DNA from: Nannocystis sp. RBIL2
Lineage (GTDB): Bacteria; Myxococcota_A; Polyangia; Nannocystales; Nannocystaceae
NCBI RefSeq assembly: GCF_026626745.1
Contig: NZ_JAPNJW010000001.1
Location: 3,766,001-3,830,000, forward strand
Direction: 5' to 3'
DNA: 64,000 bases
Under the pieces are notes generated by a model that was not told the DNA's origin, made no database searches, and saw nothing but the letters and a program-made list of their open reading frames with translations. Shown here one piece after another: positions 56,256 to 64,000 of this stretch. Position 1 is the stretch's first letter; every line of letters starts with the position of its first letter. Both the position numbers and the translations under genes were made by a program.

Positions 56256-58244
56256 TCACTGCGGCAAGATCTCGACGTCGTTGATCGCCTTGAGCGCCGC
56301 GCCGGCCGGGTACGCGTAGGACACGTACGTGGTGACGAAATTCTGGGTCGCGGGCGAGCCCCAGCCCCACACGGTCACGCCGAACGGGTTGGTGCTCGAG
56401 ATCTCGTGGCGCCCGTTGGAGCAGCCGCCGACGTCCTGGAAGTTGCCGGTGACCAGGTCGACGCGGGTGAACTGATACTGGTCGGTGAGCGGCTGCCAGC
56501 CGCCCAGCGCGCCGGCGCAGCTCAGGTTGACGTCGGCGAACACCCCGTCCTTCTGCGCGCGGACCACCACGAGGTTGGTCTCGGAGTAGGTCGGGTCGGT
56601 GAAGAACACGTACTTGTCGAGGTACTGGGCCGACGGCACGACGTTGACCCACTCGGGGTCGCCGATGCTGTTGAAGTTCTCCCCGCCGGTCATGTACGCC
56701 GCCAGGTAGAACGGGTGGTCGACGTCCTGGCTCTTGACCGTGTAGCCGCCGCTGGAGTTGAACTCGGCGACCTGTCCCAAAGACAAGGTGTCGGGCGCGC
56801 CGGCCGGCTTGCTCGGCGTCCACGTCAGCTGGGTCCCGTCGACCATGCCGACCATGCGCCACGGCGGCGACTCCTCCTGCCCGGTGCGGTTGCGGTAGCG
56901 GACCGCCACGTACTCGTTGCCGAGCGCCTTGACCGGCGGGATCTGCTGGTGCGCCCCGTCGCACGCATATGCGCCCGTCGGCACGCTCAGGCAGCTCGCG
57001 CCGCCGAACATGCCGATGCGCTTGTTCGCCGCCACCGCCGAGCCGGTCAGCTCCTGCACCTGCTGCAGCTGGATCGTCTCGCCGCGGTTGAGCGTGTACG
57101 TGATCGGGGTGCCGGCCGGGCCGCCCTGGACCCCGTTGCCGCCGACCACCGCGACCTTCGGGTCGATGGTCACCTCGGTCCCGTCCTCGTCGGCCACGAG
57201 CGCCACCAGCGGGTTGCCGTCGGACACCACCGCGCTCTTCTGGTAGGCGTTGACTGCGATGTAGTTGGTGTCCCAGACGCTGGTCGGCAGCAGCAGCGTC
57301 GCCGACGTCGCCGCCACCGAGCCGCCGCCGTACGGCAGCATCTGGTAGGCCGCGACCGGCCGGTCGGTGCGGATGTTGAACGCGTTGCCGCGGCCGGTCC
57401 CGACCACCTGGGTCTCGACCGGCAACCCTCCGCCGGGCACGGGACAGTTGGGGAAGCTACCTGGCCCGCGGGACAGGAAGAGGATCGCCACCTCGCCGAC
57501 CGGCAGGCCGGCCATGGCGTCGTAGGGGCTATAGACGATGTTGGCGCCCTGGCCCTGGGGGATCCGCGCGAAGTTGGCGACGGGCAGCTGCTGGCCGTCG
57601 TACTCGACCTCGATGTGGACCGGCTCGTTCCAGGTGTTGGCGACGAAGGCGGCGAAGCAGGTGCCGCTGGCCTCGGCGATCAGCTCGGTCTTGACCGACC
57701 AGAAGTCGCAGCCCTCGCTGCCCTTCAGCAGCTCGGCCGCCTCGCACGGCGTCATCGGCGTACACGCCCCGTCGACGCAGTAGCTGCCGGGCGCGCACAC
57801 CTCGACCGGCACGCCGAGACACTCGACCGACTGCAGGTCGTCCGAACACTCGAGCTGCTGGCACTGCGGGTCGCCGGTGGTGTTGGTCGTGGTGTCGTCG
57901 GTGGTCGAGACGGTGTCGACCATCATCGTCGTGCTGCTGTCGGTCGTCGTCGCGCTGACGGTCCCCGGCTCGGTCGGCGACGTCGCAGTCCCCTCGCTGT
58001 CGGTGCCGTCGGTGGTGCTCTGCGTCCCCGAGTTCGAGCCGTTCGACGTCTCGGTGGTGGTCGGGGTGTCGGTCGTGGTCCCCTCGCTGGCGCTCACCCC
58101 CGAGGTCAGCGTCGTCGGCAGCGAGGTCGACGGCATCGTCGCCGTCACCGTCGCAGTCACCGCCGAGCCATCGTCACCGCAGCCCACCAGCGGAACCGCC
58201 AGCAGGGCCGCACACATACGCGACAAGCGAATCGAATCAGCCAT
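56256..58244 (-). CDS. IgGFc-binding-like lipoprotein
   Basis: With ATG 58244 the 662-residue protein has a signal ending in LVGC (lipobox) and a long Thr/Ser/Asp-rich linker (to about 125). A small Cys-rich segment (CQQLECSDD, CLGVPVEVCAPGSYC) follows. Residues about 170-640 match the IgGFc-binding N-terminal domain type: SGTCFAAFVANTWNEPVHIEVEY, AYQMLPYGGG, ATLLLPTSVWDTNYIAV, VKSQDVDHPFYLAAYMTGG. Such domains are common in myxobacterial surface proteins; their natural ligand is unknown. TACTGT (58251-58256 complement) ends 6 nt before the start. An in-frame pair of weak 14-nt units is at 57448-57475. Confidence 0.85.
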   Translation of the reverse strand: MADSIRLSRMCAALLAVPLVGCGDDGSAVTATVTATMPSTSLPTTLTSGVSASEGTTTDTPTTTETSNGSNSGTQSTTDGTDSEGTATSPTEPGTVSATTTDSSTTMMVDTVSTTDDTTTNTTGDPQCQQLECSDDLQSVECLGVPVEVCAPGSYCVDGACTPMTPCEAAELLKGSEGCDFWSVKTELIAEASGTCFAAFVANTWNEPVHIEVEYDGQQLPVANFARIPQGQGANIVYSPYDAMAGLPVGEVAILFLSRGPGSFPNCPVPGGGLPVETQVVGTGRGNAFNIRTDRPVAAYQMLPYGGGSVAATSATLLLPTSVWDTNYIAVNAYQKSAVVSDGNPLVALVADEDGTEVTIDPKVAVVGGNGVQGGPAGTPITYTLNRGETIQLQQVQELTGSAVAANKRIGMFGGASCLSVPTGAYACDGAHQQIPPVKALGNEYVAVRYRNRTGQEESPPWRMVGMVDGTQLTWTPSKPAGAPDTLSLGQVAEFNSSGGYTVKSQDVDHPFYLAAYMTGGENFNSIGDPEWVNVVPSAQYLDKYVFFTDPTYSETNLVVVRAQKDGVFADVNLSCAGALGGWQPLTDQYQFTRVDLVTGNFQDVGGCSNGRHEISSTNPFGVTVWGWGSPATQNFVTTYVSYAYPAGAALKAINDVEILPQ
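57448..57475. repeat. 14-nt repeat, 2 units, inside the IgGFc-binding-like gene
   Basis: TTGGGGAAGCTACC (57448) and TGGCCCGCGGGACA (57462) are adjacent; the second fits the family well. Both are translated on the minus strand in a loop with RGPGSF. Confidence 0.4.
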
Positions 58245-58250
58245 CCCCGC

Positions 58251-58256
58251 ACAGTA
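58251..58256 (-). promoter_or_regulatory. -10 hexamer TACTGT, leaderless geometry
   Basis: TACTGT on the minus strand ends 6 nt before ATG 58244. Confidence 0.45.
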
Positions 58257-58416
58257 GAGGAAGCCCGCCCCCGCTGTCGACCGGGCCCGCGCCCCCGCGA
58301 CCTGTCTTTTTCGCCATGTCATCCCCGGCGCCGCGGCGGGCGAGTGTCCGCGGCTCGGACCTGCTCACCGGCCGGGGCCGTGCAGACGGGCCCGGGACTC
58401 GTTACTCTCCGGCCTG

Positions 58417-59502
58417 GTGCCCGCCCTCCTCCTCGCCCTCGCCCTCGCGGCCGCGTTCGCCCCCGCGGGCCTCGACCTCGAGTGGCAGGCCCCCGAGGGC
58501 TGCCCCGCGGCCGGAGACGTCGCGGCCGCGACCTCCAGGTTGCTCGGTCGGCCGCTGGACGCCGGGGGCCCGGGAGAGCGCGTCCGCGCCAGCGGCGTCG
58601 TCACTCGCGAGGCCCGCGGCTTCCACCTCGACCTCGAGCTGCAGAGCCCCGCCGGCCGCGACCGTCGCAGCCTCCGCGATCGCCGCTGCCAGGTGCTGGC
58701 CGACGCGGCCGCCGAGATCTTCGCCACCGCGGTCGACCCCAGCCTGGCCGTCGGCGTCCCGCCCGCGCTGCCGCCCGAGCCCGATGGCACATGGCGCGAA
58801 GGACCTGCTCCTTCGGACATGACCCCGCGGACATCCGGGCATCCGCCCGCCCCGGCCCCCGCCGCCCAGCCCGCTCCGCTCGCCGCCGACGACCCGCTCG
58901 CCGCCCCGCCCACAGCGCCCGCCCCGGTCGCCGCCGACGCGCTCGACGCCCCCGCTCCGCCGCCCGCACCCGCGACGCCGCCCGACCCCTTCCGCGCCTC
59001 GCTGCGCCTCGCCGGCGTGTTCGACCAGGGCAGCCTGTCCGGCCCCACCGGCGGCCTCGGCCTCGCGCTCGGCGTCATGCGCCGCGCCTTCCGCGTCGAG
59101 CTCGGCTTCGCCGGCCTGGTCCCGCGCGAGGCCCGGCCCGACCCGGCTCAGCCGCCCGGCGCTCGCCTGTCCTTGTGGACAGCCACGCTCCGCGCCTGCG
59201 GCGTCGCCCGGTTGCGGCCGCGGCTCGAGCTGGCCGGCTGCGGCGGCGTCGAGGCCGGGGCGCTGCTCGGCGCCGGCTTCGGGGTCGAGGCCGCGCGCAC
59301 GCGCCCGCAGCCGTGGTTCGCGGTGGTGGTCGGGCCCGAGCTCGCGGTCCCGGTCGCGCGGCGGCTCGCGGTCACCCTCGGCGTCGACGCGGTGGTCCCG
59401 GTGGTGCGCCCGCTGTTCGTCCTGGACGGCGTCGGACCGGTGTTCCGCGCCCATCCTGCCGCCTTCCGCGCCGTCCTCGGCGTCCAGCTGAGAATTCCGT
59501 GA
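58417..59502 (+). CDS. Secreted or outer-membrane protein of unknown function, next to a sigma factor
   Basis: The 361-residue protein starts at GTG 58417 with a signal peptide (LLLALALAAAFAPAG). Residues about 20-110 form a small domain with two Cys (LEWQAPEGCP, RRCQVLADAA). A Pro/Ala-rich linker follows that contains a tandem array of 14-nt repeats (58778-58833). The C-terminal 170 residues have alternating hydrophobic residues and Gly-rich turns typical of outer-membrane beta strands. The stop overlaps the GTG start of the sigma factor gene, so the two are translationally coupled and probably functionally linked. TACTCT (58403-58408) ends 8 nt before the start. Confidence 0.7.
   Translation: MPALLLALALAAAFAPAGLDLEWQAPEGCPAAGDVAAATSRLLGRPLDAGGPGERVRASGVVTREARGFHLDLELQSPAGRDRRSLRDRRCQVLADAAAEIFATAVDPSLAVGVPPALPPEPDGTWREGPAPSDMTPRTSGHPPAPAPAAQPAPLAADDPLAAPPTAPAPVAADALDAPAPPPAPATPPDPFRASLRLAGVFDQGSLSGPTGGLGLALGVMRRAFRVELGFAGLVPREARPDPAQPPGARLSLWTATLRACGVARLRPRLELAGCGGVEAGALLGAGFGVEAARTRPQPWFAVVVGPELAVPVARRLAVTLGVDAVVPVVRPLFVLDGVGPVFRAHPAAFRAVLGVQLRIP
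58778..58833. repeat. 14-nt hairpin-repeat array, 4 units, inside a coding region
   Basis: Units start at 58778, 58792, 58806 and 58820; TGCTCCTTCGGACA (58806) and TGACCCCGCGGACA (58820) are the best. They encode part of the Pro-rich linker, including REGPAPSDMTPRT. Confidence 0.65.
59168..59181. repeat. Single 14-nt hairpin-repeat unit in the same gene
   Basis: TGTCCTTGTGGACA, extended by one more pair (CTGTCC/GGACAG, 59167-59182), is read in frame as LSLWTA between two predicted beta strands. Confidence 0.5.
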
Positions 59503-60098
59503 CGGACCGGAAGCCCGGCGGCCAATCCCCGCTCGACATGCCTCCGCTCGCCGCGCGGTCCGGTCCGTCGGGGGTCGCCCCCGAGTTCGCCGTCGTCTTC
59601 CGCGAACACCACGACTTCGTGTGGCGGATCCTCCGCTACTTCGGCGTCCCCGCCGAGGCCGTCGACGACAAGGTCCAGGACGTCTTCCTGGTCGTCTATC
59701 GCCGCTGGGACGACTTCGACCGCCGCAGCTCGATGCGCAGCTGGCTGTACGGCATCGCCCGCCGCGTCGCCGCCGACCTGCGCCGCGGCACCGCGCGCGC
59801 CGAGCGGAGGCTGCGGGCCGTGCCCGATCCGCCGCCCGCGGTCGAGCCCGACCAGGCGCTCGCGCAGGCCGAGGCCGCCGCGTTCGTCGAGCGCTTCCTC
59901 GCCACCCTCGACGACGACAAGCGCGAGGTGTTCGTCCTCGCCGAGCTCGAGTTCCTCACCGCGCCCGAGATCGCCGCCGCCACCGGCGCCAACACCAACA
60001 CCGTCTACTCGCGACTTCGTGCCGCGCGCGCCCTGTTCGATCGCGCGGTGCGACGCTTCGCCCCCGAACTGCGGAGGACCCATGGCCAGCCACGATGA
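59499..60098 (+). CDS. ECF-type RNA polymerase sigma factor
   Basis: The 199-residue protein (GTG 59499; ATG 59538 possible) contains sigma region 2 (FREHHDFVWRILRYFGV, DDKVQDVFLVVYRRWDDFD, SMRSWLYGIARR) and region 4 (LDDDKREVFVLAELEFLTAPEIAAATGANTNTVYSRL), with no region 3. It is therefore an extracytoplasmic-function sigma factor that directs RNA polymerase to a small regulon. Its start overlaps the gene upstream by 4 nt, and its end overlaps the next gene by 17 nt. The following membrane protein is the natural candidate for its anti-sigma factor. Confidence 0.92.
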   Translation: MTDRKPGGQSPLDMPPLAARSGPSGVAPEFAVVFREHHDFVWRILRYFGVPAEAVDDKVQDVFLVVYRRWDDFDRRSSMRSWLYGIARRVAADLRRGTARAERRLRAVPDPPPAVEPDQALAQAEAAAFVERFLATLDDDKREVFVLAELEFLTAPEIAAATGANTNTVYSRLRAARALFDRAVRRFAPELRRTHGQPR

Positions 60099-60840
60099 CG
60101 ACTCGCGCGACGTCCTGCTCGCCTATCGCGCGCGGCACGCCCCGTCGGCTCGCAGCGCCGCCGACAACTGGCAGCAGCTCCTGCGCCGCATCGAAGCCGG
60201 CGAGCCCGCGCCCGCGCTCGGCCCCGTCGAGGCGCCCGCGCGGTCCGGGCCGTCGTCTGCGCGCACATGGGCGTTCGGCCTGCTCGCCGCCGCCGCCGCC
60301 GCGCTGATCGCCGCCCGCCTCGTGTGGCCCGACAGCTTCTCGGCCCGCGGACGCGACGTCGGCGCCGCCGCGCCTTACCAGCACCAGCCCGACGCCCGCC
60401 CCCAGATCGTCGAGGTCGCGGACCCGCCCACTGCCGCGGTCGCGCCGAGGCCTGTCCCTTCGGACATCTCGGAAGATCCGCCCGCGCCGGTCCCCGTGGT
60501 GCAGCGGCCTGTCTCTTCGTCCATGCCCGAAAAGCCAGGCCCGGAGGTCGACCTGGCGCGCGAGCTCGCCACGGTCCGCGCCGCCGCCCAGGCAGTGCGC
60601 GACGGCGACGGCGCGACCGCCCTGCGCCGCGCCGACGAGTACCTCTCTGCGCACCCGCGCGGCTCGCTGGTGCCGGAGGCGCGGCTGCGGCGGCTCGAGG
60701 CGCTGTGCCTGCTGGGGCGCGGCGACGAAGCGCGCGGCGAGGCCGACGCCTTCCTCGCCGACTACCCACAATCACCGCTGCGCGAGCGAGCGACCGCGGC
60801 CTGCAAATCGTCGCACGATTCGGGCGAGCCGCGGCCATAG
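60082..60840 (+). CDS. Single-pass membrane protein, candidate anti-sigma factor
   Basis: The 252-residue protein has a short N-terminal cytoplasmic part (about 65 residues with LLAYRARHAPSARSA), one membrane helix (about 65-82) and a periplasmic Pro-rich linker containing 14-nt repeat units. The C-terminal helical domain (about 155-245) resembles a TPR/YbgF-like repeat (DGATALRRADEYLSAHPRGSLVPEA). The position directly after, and overlapping, an ECF sigma gene and the topology suggest an anti-sigma role. A zinc-binding HxxxCxxC motif is not visible, so this is inference. Confidence 0.65.
   Translation: MASHDDDSRDVLLAYRARHAPSARSAADNWQQLLRRIEAGEPAPALGPVEAPARSGPSSARTWAFGLLAAAAAALIAARLVWPDSFSARGRDVGAAAPYQHQPDARPQIVEVADPPTAAVAPRPVPSDISEDPPAPVPVVQRPVSSSMPEKPGPEVDLARELATVRAAAQAVRDGDGATALRRADEYLSAHPRGSLVPEARLRRLEALCLLGRGDEARGEADAFLADYPQSPLRERATAACKSSHDSGEPRP
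60453..60537. repeat. 14-nt hairpin-repeat units inside the candidate anti-sigma gene
   Basis: TGTCCCTTCGGACA (60453-60466) is a perfect unit; 57 nt later TGTCTCTTCGTCCA (60510) and TGCCCGAAAAGCCA (60524) are adjacent. They encode the similar peptides RPVPSDIS and RPVSSSMPEK in the linker, so both are read in the same frame. Confidence 0.6.
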
Positions 60841-60848
60841 CCCGGCCG

Positions 60849-62183
60849 ATGACACGCCTACCCCTCACCCTTTCCTTGCTCCTCCCCCTCGTCGCCGCCT
60901 GCGAGCTCAAGGGCGTCACGCTCACCGGCGGCCCCCCCGACGAGGAGACCACCACCGGCGGCGGCTCCGGCAACTCGAGCGTCGATCCGAGCGCGACCAC
61001 TGCCATCGATCCGACCGGCGATCCCACCGCCACCACGGACGCGACCGATGGCACCACCGGCGAGCCGCCCGCGGCCGACGCGGTCGACATCCTGTTCGTC
61101 ATCGATAACTCCGGCAGCATGGCGCGGCACCAAAGCCTGCTCGCCTCGAGCATGCCCGCCCTGCTCTCTGACCTCGACGGCGTCGACCTGCGGATCGCCG
61201 TCACCACCACCGACACCGGCAACCCGCGCTGTCCCGCCGCGCAGACCACCCCCGAGGGCGGCAAGTTCGTCCTGCGCAGCTGCATCGACGCTGCCGCCGA
61301 CGGCGCGTTCGTGTTCAACGACAAGGACTTCTCGACCGCCTGCACCAACAAGTGCTCGTTCGCCGGTTCGGACTTCACGGTCACGCCCACGACCACCGCC
61401 GTCGACCCCGATCCGAAGCCCCGCGCGTGGATCGAGCGCACCGGCAGCGACCGCAACATCTCCGTCGACCTGGTCGACGCGCTGGCGTGCGCGCTGCCGC
61501 AGGGCGTCAACGGCTGCGGCTTCGAGTCGCCGCTGCAGGCGATGGCGATGGCCCTGGCCCAGGTGAACTCGCCCGACAGCGCGACCAACTACGGCTTTTT
61601 GCGCCCCGAGGCCGACCTGCGCATCATCATCGTCACCGACGAGGCCGACTGCAGCTACGACCCGGAGTTCGACGAGATCTTCTCCAGCAACAAGTCCTTC
61701 TGGCACGATCCCGACGCAGTTGCGCCGACCAGCGCCGTCTGCTTCAACGCCGGCGTGAAGTGCATCGGCGCCGGCCCGACGTACACGAGCTGCGAGGCCC
61801 AGGACTTCGCCAGCGACGGCTCGCCCGCCGCCAGTCCCGAGCAGGCTGTGCTGCACCCGGTGTCGAAGTACATCCAGATCTTGCAAGACATCCAGGCCAG
61901 CAAGACCGGCGGCGCCACGGTGCGTCTGTTCGCCGTCACCGGCGTGCCGGTCGGCTTCGAGACCGGCAACGTCCCCCTGACCTACGCCGACGATCCCGAC
62001 CCGGCGCAGCAGGAGCTGTTCGGCATCGGCCCCGGCTGCGTCAGCCCCACCGACGAGACAGTCATTGCCATCCCGCCGACCCGCCTACTCAACGTCGCCG
62101 AGGCCCTCGGCACCCCGCAGTTCTTCTCGATCTGCGAGGGCAGCTACGACGCCGCCATGATCGCCGCCGGCGCCGCGCCGTGA
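60849..62183 (+). CDS. VWA-domain lipoprotein
   Basis: The 444-residue protein has a signal ending in LVAAC (lipobox), then a Thr/Gly/Asp-rich linker. A VWA domain starts at DILFVIDNSGSM with a complete MIDAS (Asp 86, Ser 88, Ser 90). Long insertions with ten or more Cys follow (PRCPAAQ, LRSCID, TACTNKCSF, ADCSYDPEFDEIF, SAVCFNAGVKCIG), and the domain ends near VRLFAVTGVP. This matches a widespread myxobacterial lipoprotein type whose ligand is unknown. It follows the candidate anti-sigma gene by 8 nt, so it may be in the same operon. Confidence 0.83.
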   Translation: MTRLPLTLSLLLPLVAACELKGVTLTGGPPDEETTTGGGSGNSSVDPSATTAIDPTGDPTATTDATDGTTGEPPAADAVDILFVIDNSGSMARHQSLLASSMPALLSDLDGVDLRIAVTTTDTGNPRCPAAQTTPEGGKFVLRSCIDAAADGAFVFNDKDFSTACTNKCSFAGSDFTVTPTTTAVDPDPKPRAWIERTGSDRNISVDLVDALACALPQGVNGCGFESPLQAMAMALAQVNSPDSATNYGFLRPEADLRIIIVTDEADCSYDPEFDEIFSSNKSFWHDPDAVAPTSAVCFNAGVKCIGAGPTYTSCEAQDFASDGSPAASPEQAVLHPVSKYIQILQDIQASKTGGATVRLFAVTGVPVGFETGNVPLTYADDPDPAQQELFGIGPGCVSPTDETVIAIPPTRLLNVAEALGTPQFFSICEGSYDAAMIAAGAAP

Positions 62184-62199
62184 TCGCCTCGCGCCGGGC

Positions 62200-63549
62200 T
62201 CAAGGCCCGGCAGCGCTCACGCCGAGCGCCACGCTGGACAGGTACCACAGCCCGTCGTCCGCGGGGTCGGGGCTGTCGGTCCGCAGGAAGTAGACGCCGC
62301 CGTTGACGTACCGCCAGTGGTCGGTGCGCTCGGCGAGGATCGTGCGCTCGTCGGTCTCGGCGTCGATGCGCTCGAGCGCGCCGTCGTCGTGTTGCGTCAC
62401 CAGGACGCGCTCGTCGATCCAGCGCGGATGACCGGTGACCCCGCGGACGAGCACGCGCGCGGGGGAGCCGTCGAAGTCGGCGCGCACGAGGTCGCCGTCG
62501 ACCACGTCCTCCACGTGATCCGCGAAGCTCTCGAAGTTCCAGACGTTCTCGTCGCCCTGCAAGCGGAGATCGAGCGCAGTCGGCGTCGCATCGCCCGGGC
62601 GCGTGAAGTACAACTGCCCGTCGCCGCGATCGACCGAGAGGACCCCGTCGTCGAACAGCTCGAGGATCTCCCCGGGAGCCGGCAGCGCGACCGGGCGACC
62701 GTCGAGGTCGAAGGCCTCGGGCGGGAGCCCGGGGAAGAAGTGATAGACGTACCGTCCGCTCGGATCGAAGCCCCAGCTCCAGTACGGGAAGTCGCGGATG
62801 TACTGCTCGCCGTCCCAGGCGGCATCGCGGTCGAACTTGCCGAGCACGGTCGAGGTGTTGCTGCGCAGGTCGACGAGCGTGACCGTGGCGATGTCCTCGT
62901 AGTCGTACCAGATCACGTGGTCGCCGCGGCCCGCCATGCCGAGGACCTTGCCGGGGATGTCGATGATCTCGCCGGTCGAGAATTCGTAGGCGTGCAGATC
63001 GCTGGCATGGGTGTAGACGACCCACTCGTCGAGGACCATCGCGTCGTTACCACCCTGCTCGCGGATCTCCGTCACCGACGACGGGTCGGGGAAGTCGGCG
63101 AACAGGTGCAGATAACCCCAGCCGCCGCCGAACAGCACGCCGTACTCGGTCGGTCGCCCCTTGCAGCCGAGGTACGGCAGCAGCAGCTCCGGCGCCCGCT
63201 CGCCGCCGAGGTCGACGCGGTAGTGGTCCCCGTTGTCGTCGTCGCAGACGAGCGTGGGATCGTCGTCCAGCGGGTCGAGCGCGATCCGGGTCGGCAACAT
63301 GCGCATGCCCTCGGCGATCAGGACCGGGTCGGCGCCGCAGACCGAGCCGGCGTAGGTCGCCTCGGTGCCATTGCCCCACATGGCGAAGTACGTCGTGTCG
63401 CGCGCGCGCTGGAGGTCGTAGTGGTGGTACGGCCCGGCGACGAGCTGGACCGGCTCGGCCCGCGTGCAGTCGGCCGGAATTGTTTCAAAGTCGTCGCCGC
63501 AGGCGAGCAGCAGCGCGAGGGCAGGGAGCAAGCAGCGTCGAAGCATCAC
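62200..63549 (-). CDS. Lipoprotein with beta-propeller, unknown function
   Basis: The 449-residue protein has a signal ending in LLLAC (lipobox). The mature part consists of repeats such as DEWVVYTHASDLHAYEF, DHVIWYDYEDIATVTLVDLRS and GQLYFTRPGDATPTALDL, typical of a TolB/six-bladed propeller. Cys in the first 130 residues could form disulfides. Its ATG overlaps the stop of the preceding, related gene by 4 nt (ATGA), so they are co-translated. No known family name fits. Confidence 0.75.
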   Translation of the reverse strand: MMLRRCLLPALALLLACGDDFETIPADCTRAEPVQLVAGPYHHYDLQRARDTTYFAMWGNGTEATYAGSVCGADPVLIAEGMRMLPTRIALDPLDDDPTLVCDDDNGDHYRVDLGGERAPELLLPYLGCKGRPTEYGVLFGGGWGYLHLFADFPDPSSVTEIREQGGNDAMVLDEWVVYTHASDLHAYEFSTGEIIDIPGKVLGMAGRGDHVIWYDYEDIATVTLVDLRSNTSTVLGKFDRDAAWDGEQYIRDFPYWSWGFDPSGRYVYHFFPGLPPEAFDLDGRPVALPAPGEILELFDDGVLSVDRGDGQLYFTRPGDATPTALDLRLQGDENVWNFESFADHVEDVVDGDLVRADFDGSPARVLVRGVTGHPRWIDERVLVTQHDDGALERIDAETDERTILAERTDHWRYVNGGVYFLRTDSPDPADDGLWYLSSVALGVSAAGP

Positions 63550-63998
63550 GGCGAACCCTCCTCAGTCGGCGAATGCGCACGCAAGCGATCGTCGGCCAAC
63601 AGCCACACGCCGTCGAGGGTCGAGCCGAACGGGTTCAAACGGTTGTAATAGACCCCGCGCCCCGGGTGGTACTCGAAGCGCTCGACCTGATGGTCGAGGG
63701 TCCGCGACTCGCCCGACGGCTGATGCACGAGGACCAGCACGTCATCGAGGAGCGTGATCAGGAGCTCGTCGTCGACCCGCGTGCGCACCGCGCCGACGTG
63801 ACGCACCAGAAACTGCGACGGCCCGCCGTCGAGCGGCACGGCGTGCAGCTCGGAGCCGACGCGGACCTCGAGGTGATCGGCGAAGGCCTGCAGGTCGTCG
63901 AGGCTCGCGCCTGGGGGCACGGCGAGGACGGTGCCGGTGGCGGAGCCGGCGACCGCGTGACGGATCGTCGCCCCGTCCTGGAGGACGACGCCGCCGCC
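63546..63998 (-). CDS. Beta-propeller protein, C-terminal part (5' end outside window)
   Basis: The frame is open to the end of the window; 150 residues are visible. The sequence (LHAVPLDGGPSQFLVRHVGAV, LLDDVLVLVHQPSGESRTL, VYYNRLNPFGSTLDGVWLL) has the same propeller-like strand pattern and the same ending type as the next gene, whose product ends with GVYFLRTDSP...GLWYLSS. The two are probably diverged paralogs in one operon, linked by an ATGA overlap. Confidence 0.65.
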   Translation of the reverse strand, partial: GGGVVLQDGATIRHAVAGSATGTVLAVPPGASLDDLQAFADHLEVRVGSELHAVPLDGGPSQFLVRHVGAVRTRVDDELLITLLDDVLVLVHQPSGESRTLDHQVERFEYHPGRGVYYNRLNPFGSTLDGVWLLADDRLRAHSPTEEGSP

Positions 63999-64000
63999 CG

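Overview
The window is very GC-rich, densely coding DNA from what looks like a myxobacterium-type chromosome, most likely the Nannocystis/Plesiocystis side of the Myxococcota. The lineage call is inference. It rests on many short lipoproteins with Thr/Ser/Gly/Asp-rich linkers after the lipid-anchored Cys, several proteins ending in a Cys motif + hydrophobic helix + Arg cluster (MYXO-CTERM type), Cys-rich repeat proteins, and the base composition.

Layout. 1-1969: two flotillin-like (SPFH) genes, the first cut by the window edge. 2130-8806: a TetR-led tripartite RND efflux operon (regulator, adaptor, pump, outer-membrane channel), with a candidate operator upstream. 8910-10773 (minus): rplU-rpmA-obg behind a recognisable promoter. 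10969-15741: a metzincin-like surface protein, a lytic transglycosylase, a YbiT-type ABC-F ATPase and a Cys-rich surface protein. 15843-19568: proline-catabolic P5C dehydrogenase, a small lipoprotein, a MOSC protein and DnaJ. 19719-24580: a lipoprotein, a selenocysteine tRNA, a degenerate AGCS-transporter-like membrane protein and a metzincin lipoprotein. 24720-29804: two paralogous FG-GAP surface proteins. 30133-34050: two DUF4139 (MuiA-like) genes. 34249-38488: large-subunit catalase, agmatine deiminase and two small lipoproteins. 38610-43184: two nearly identical heme-motif lipoproteins. 43331-53885: propeller lipoproteins, P450, MYXO-CTERM protein, adenylate cyclase, VWA, OmpA and BON proteins. 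54168-56234: Kef-type antiporter. 56256-64000: IgGFc-binding-like lipoprotein, an ECF sigma factor with its membrane partner, a VWA lipoprotein and a propeller pair.

The most unusual feature is a dispersed family of 14-nt units of the form TGYCC-N4-GGRCA. Each unit is a small hairpin. Units occur singly and in tandem arrays with exact 14-nt period (up to seven units), mostly at gene ends, where they often contain the stop codon, but also inside several reading frames. I do not recognise it as a named repeat family. A second recurring signal is a TAnnnT hexamer 6-8 nt before the start codon of many genes, suggesting that leaderless mRNAs are common here.

No CRISPR array, insertion sequence, phage gene or rRNA was seen. 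Gene starts were chosen from domain boundaries, signal peptides, ribosome-binding sites and overlaps, and alternatives are stated.
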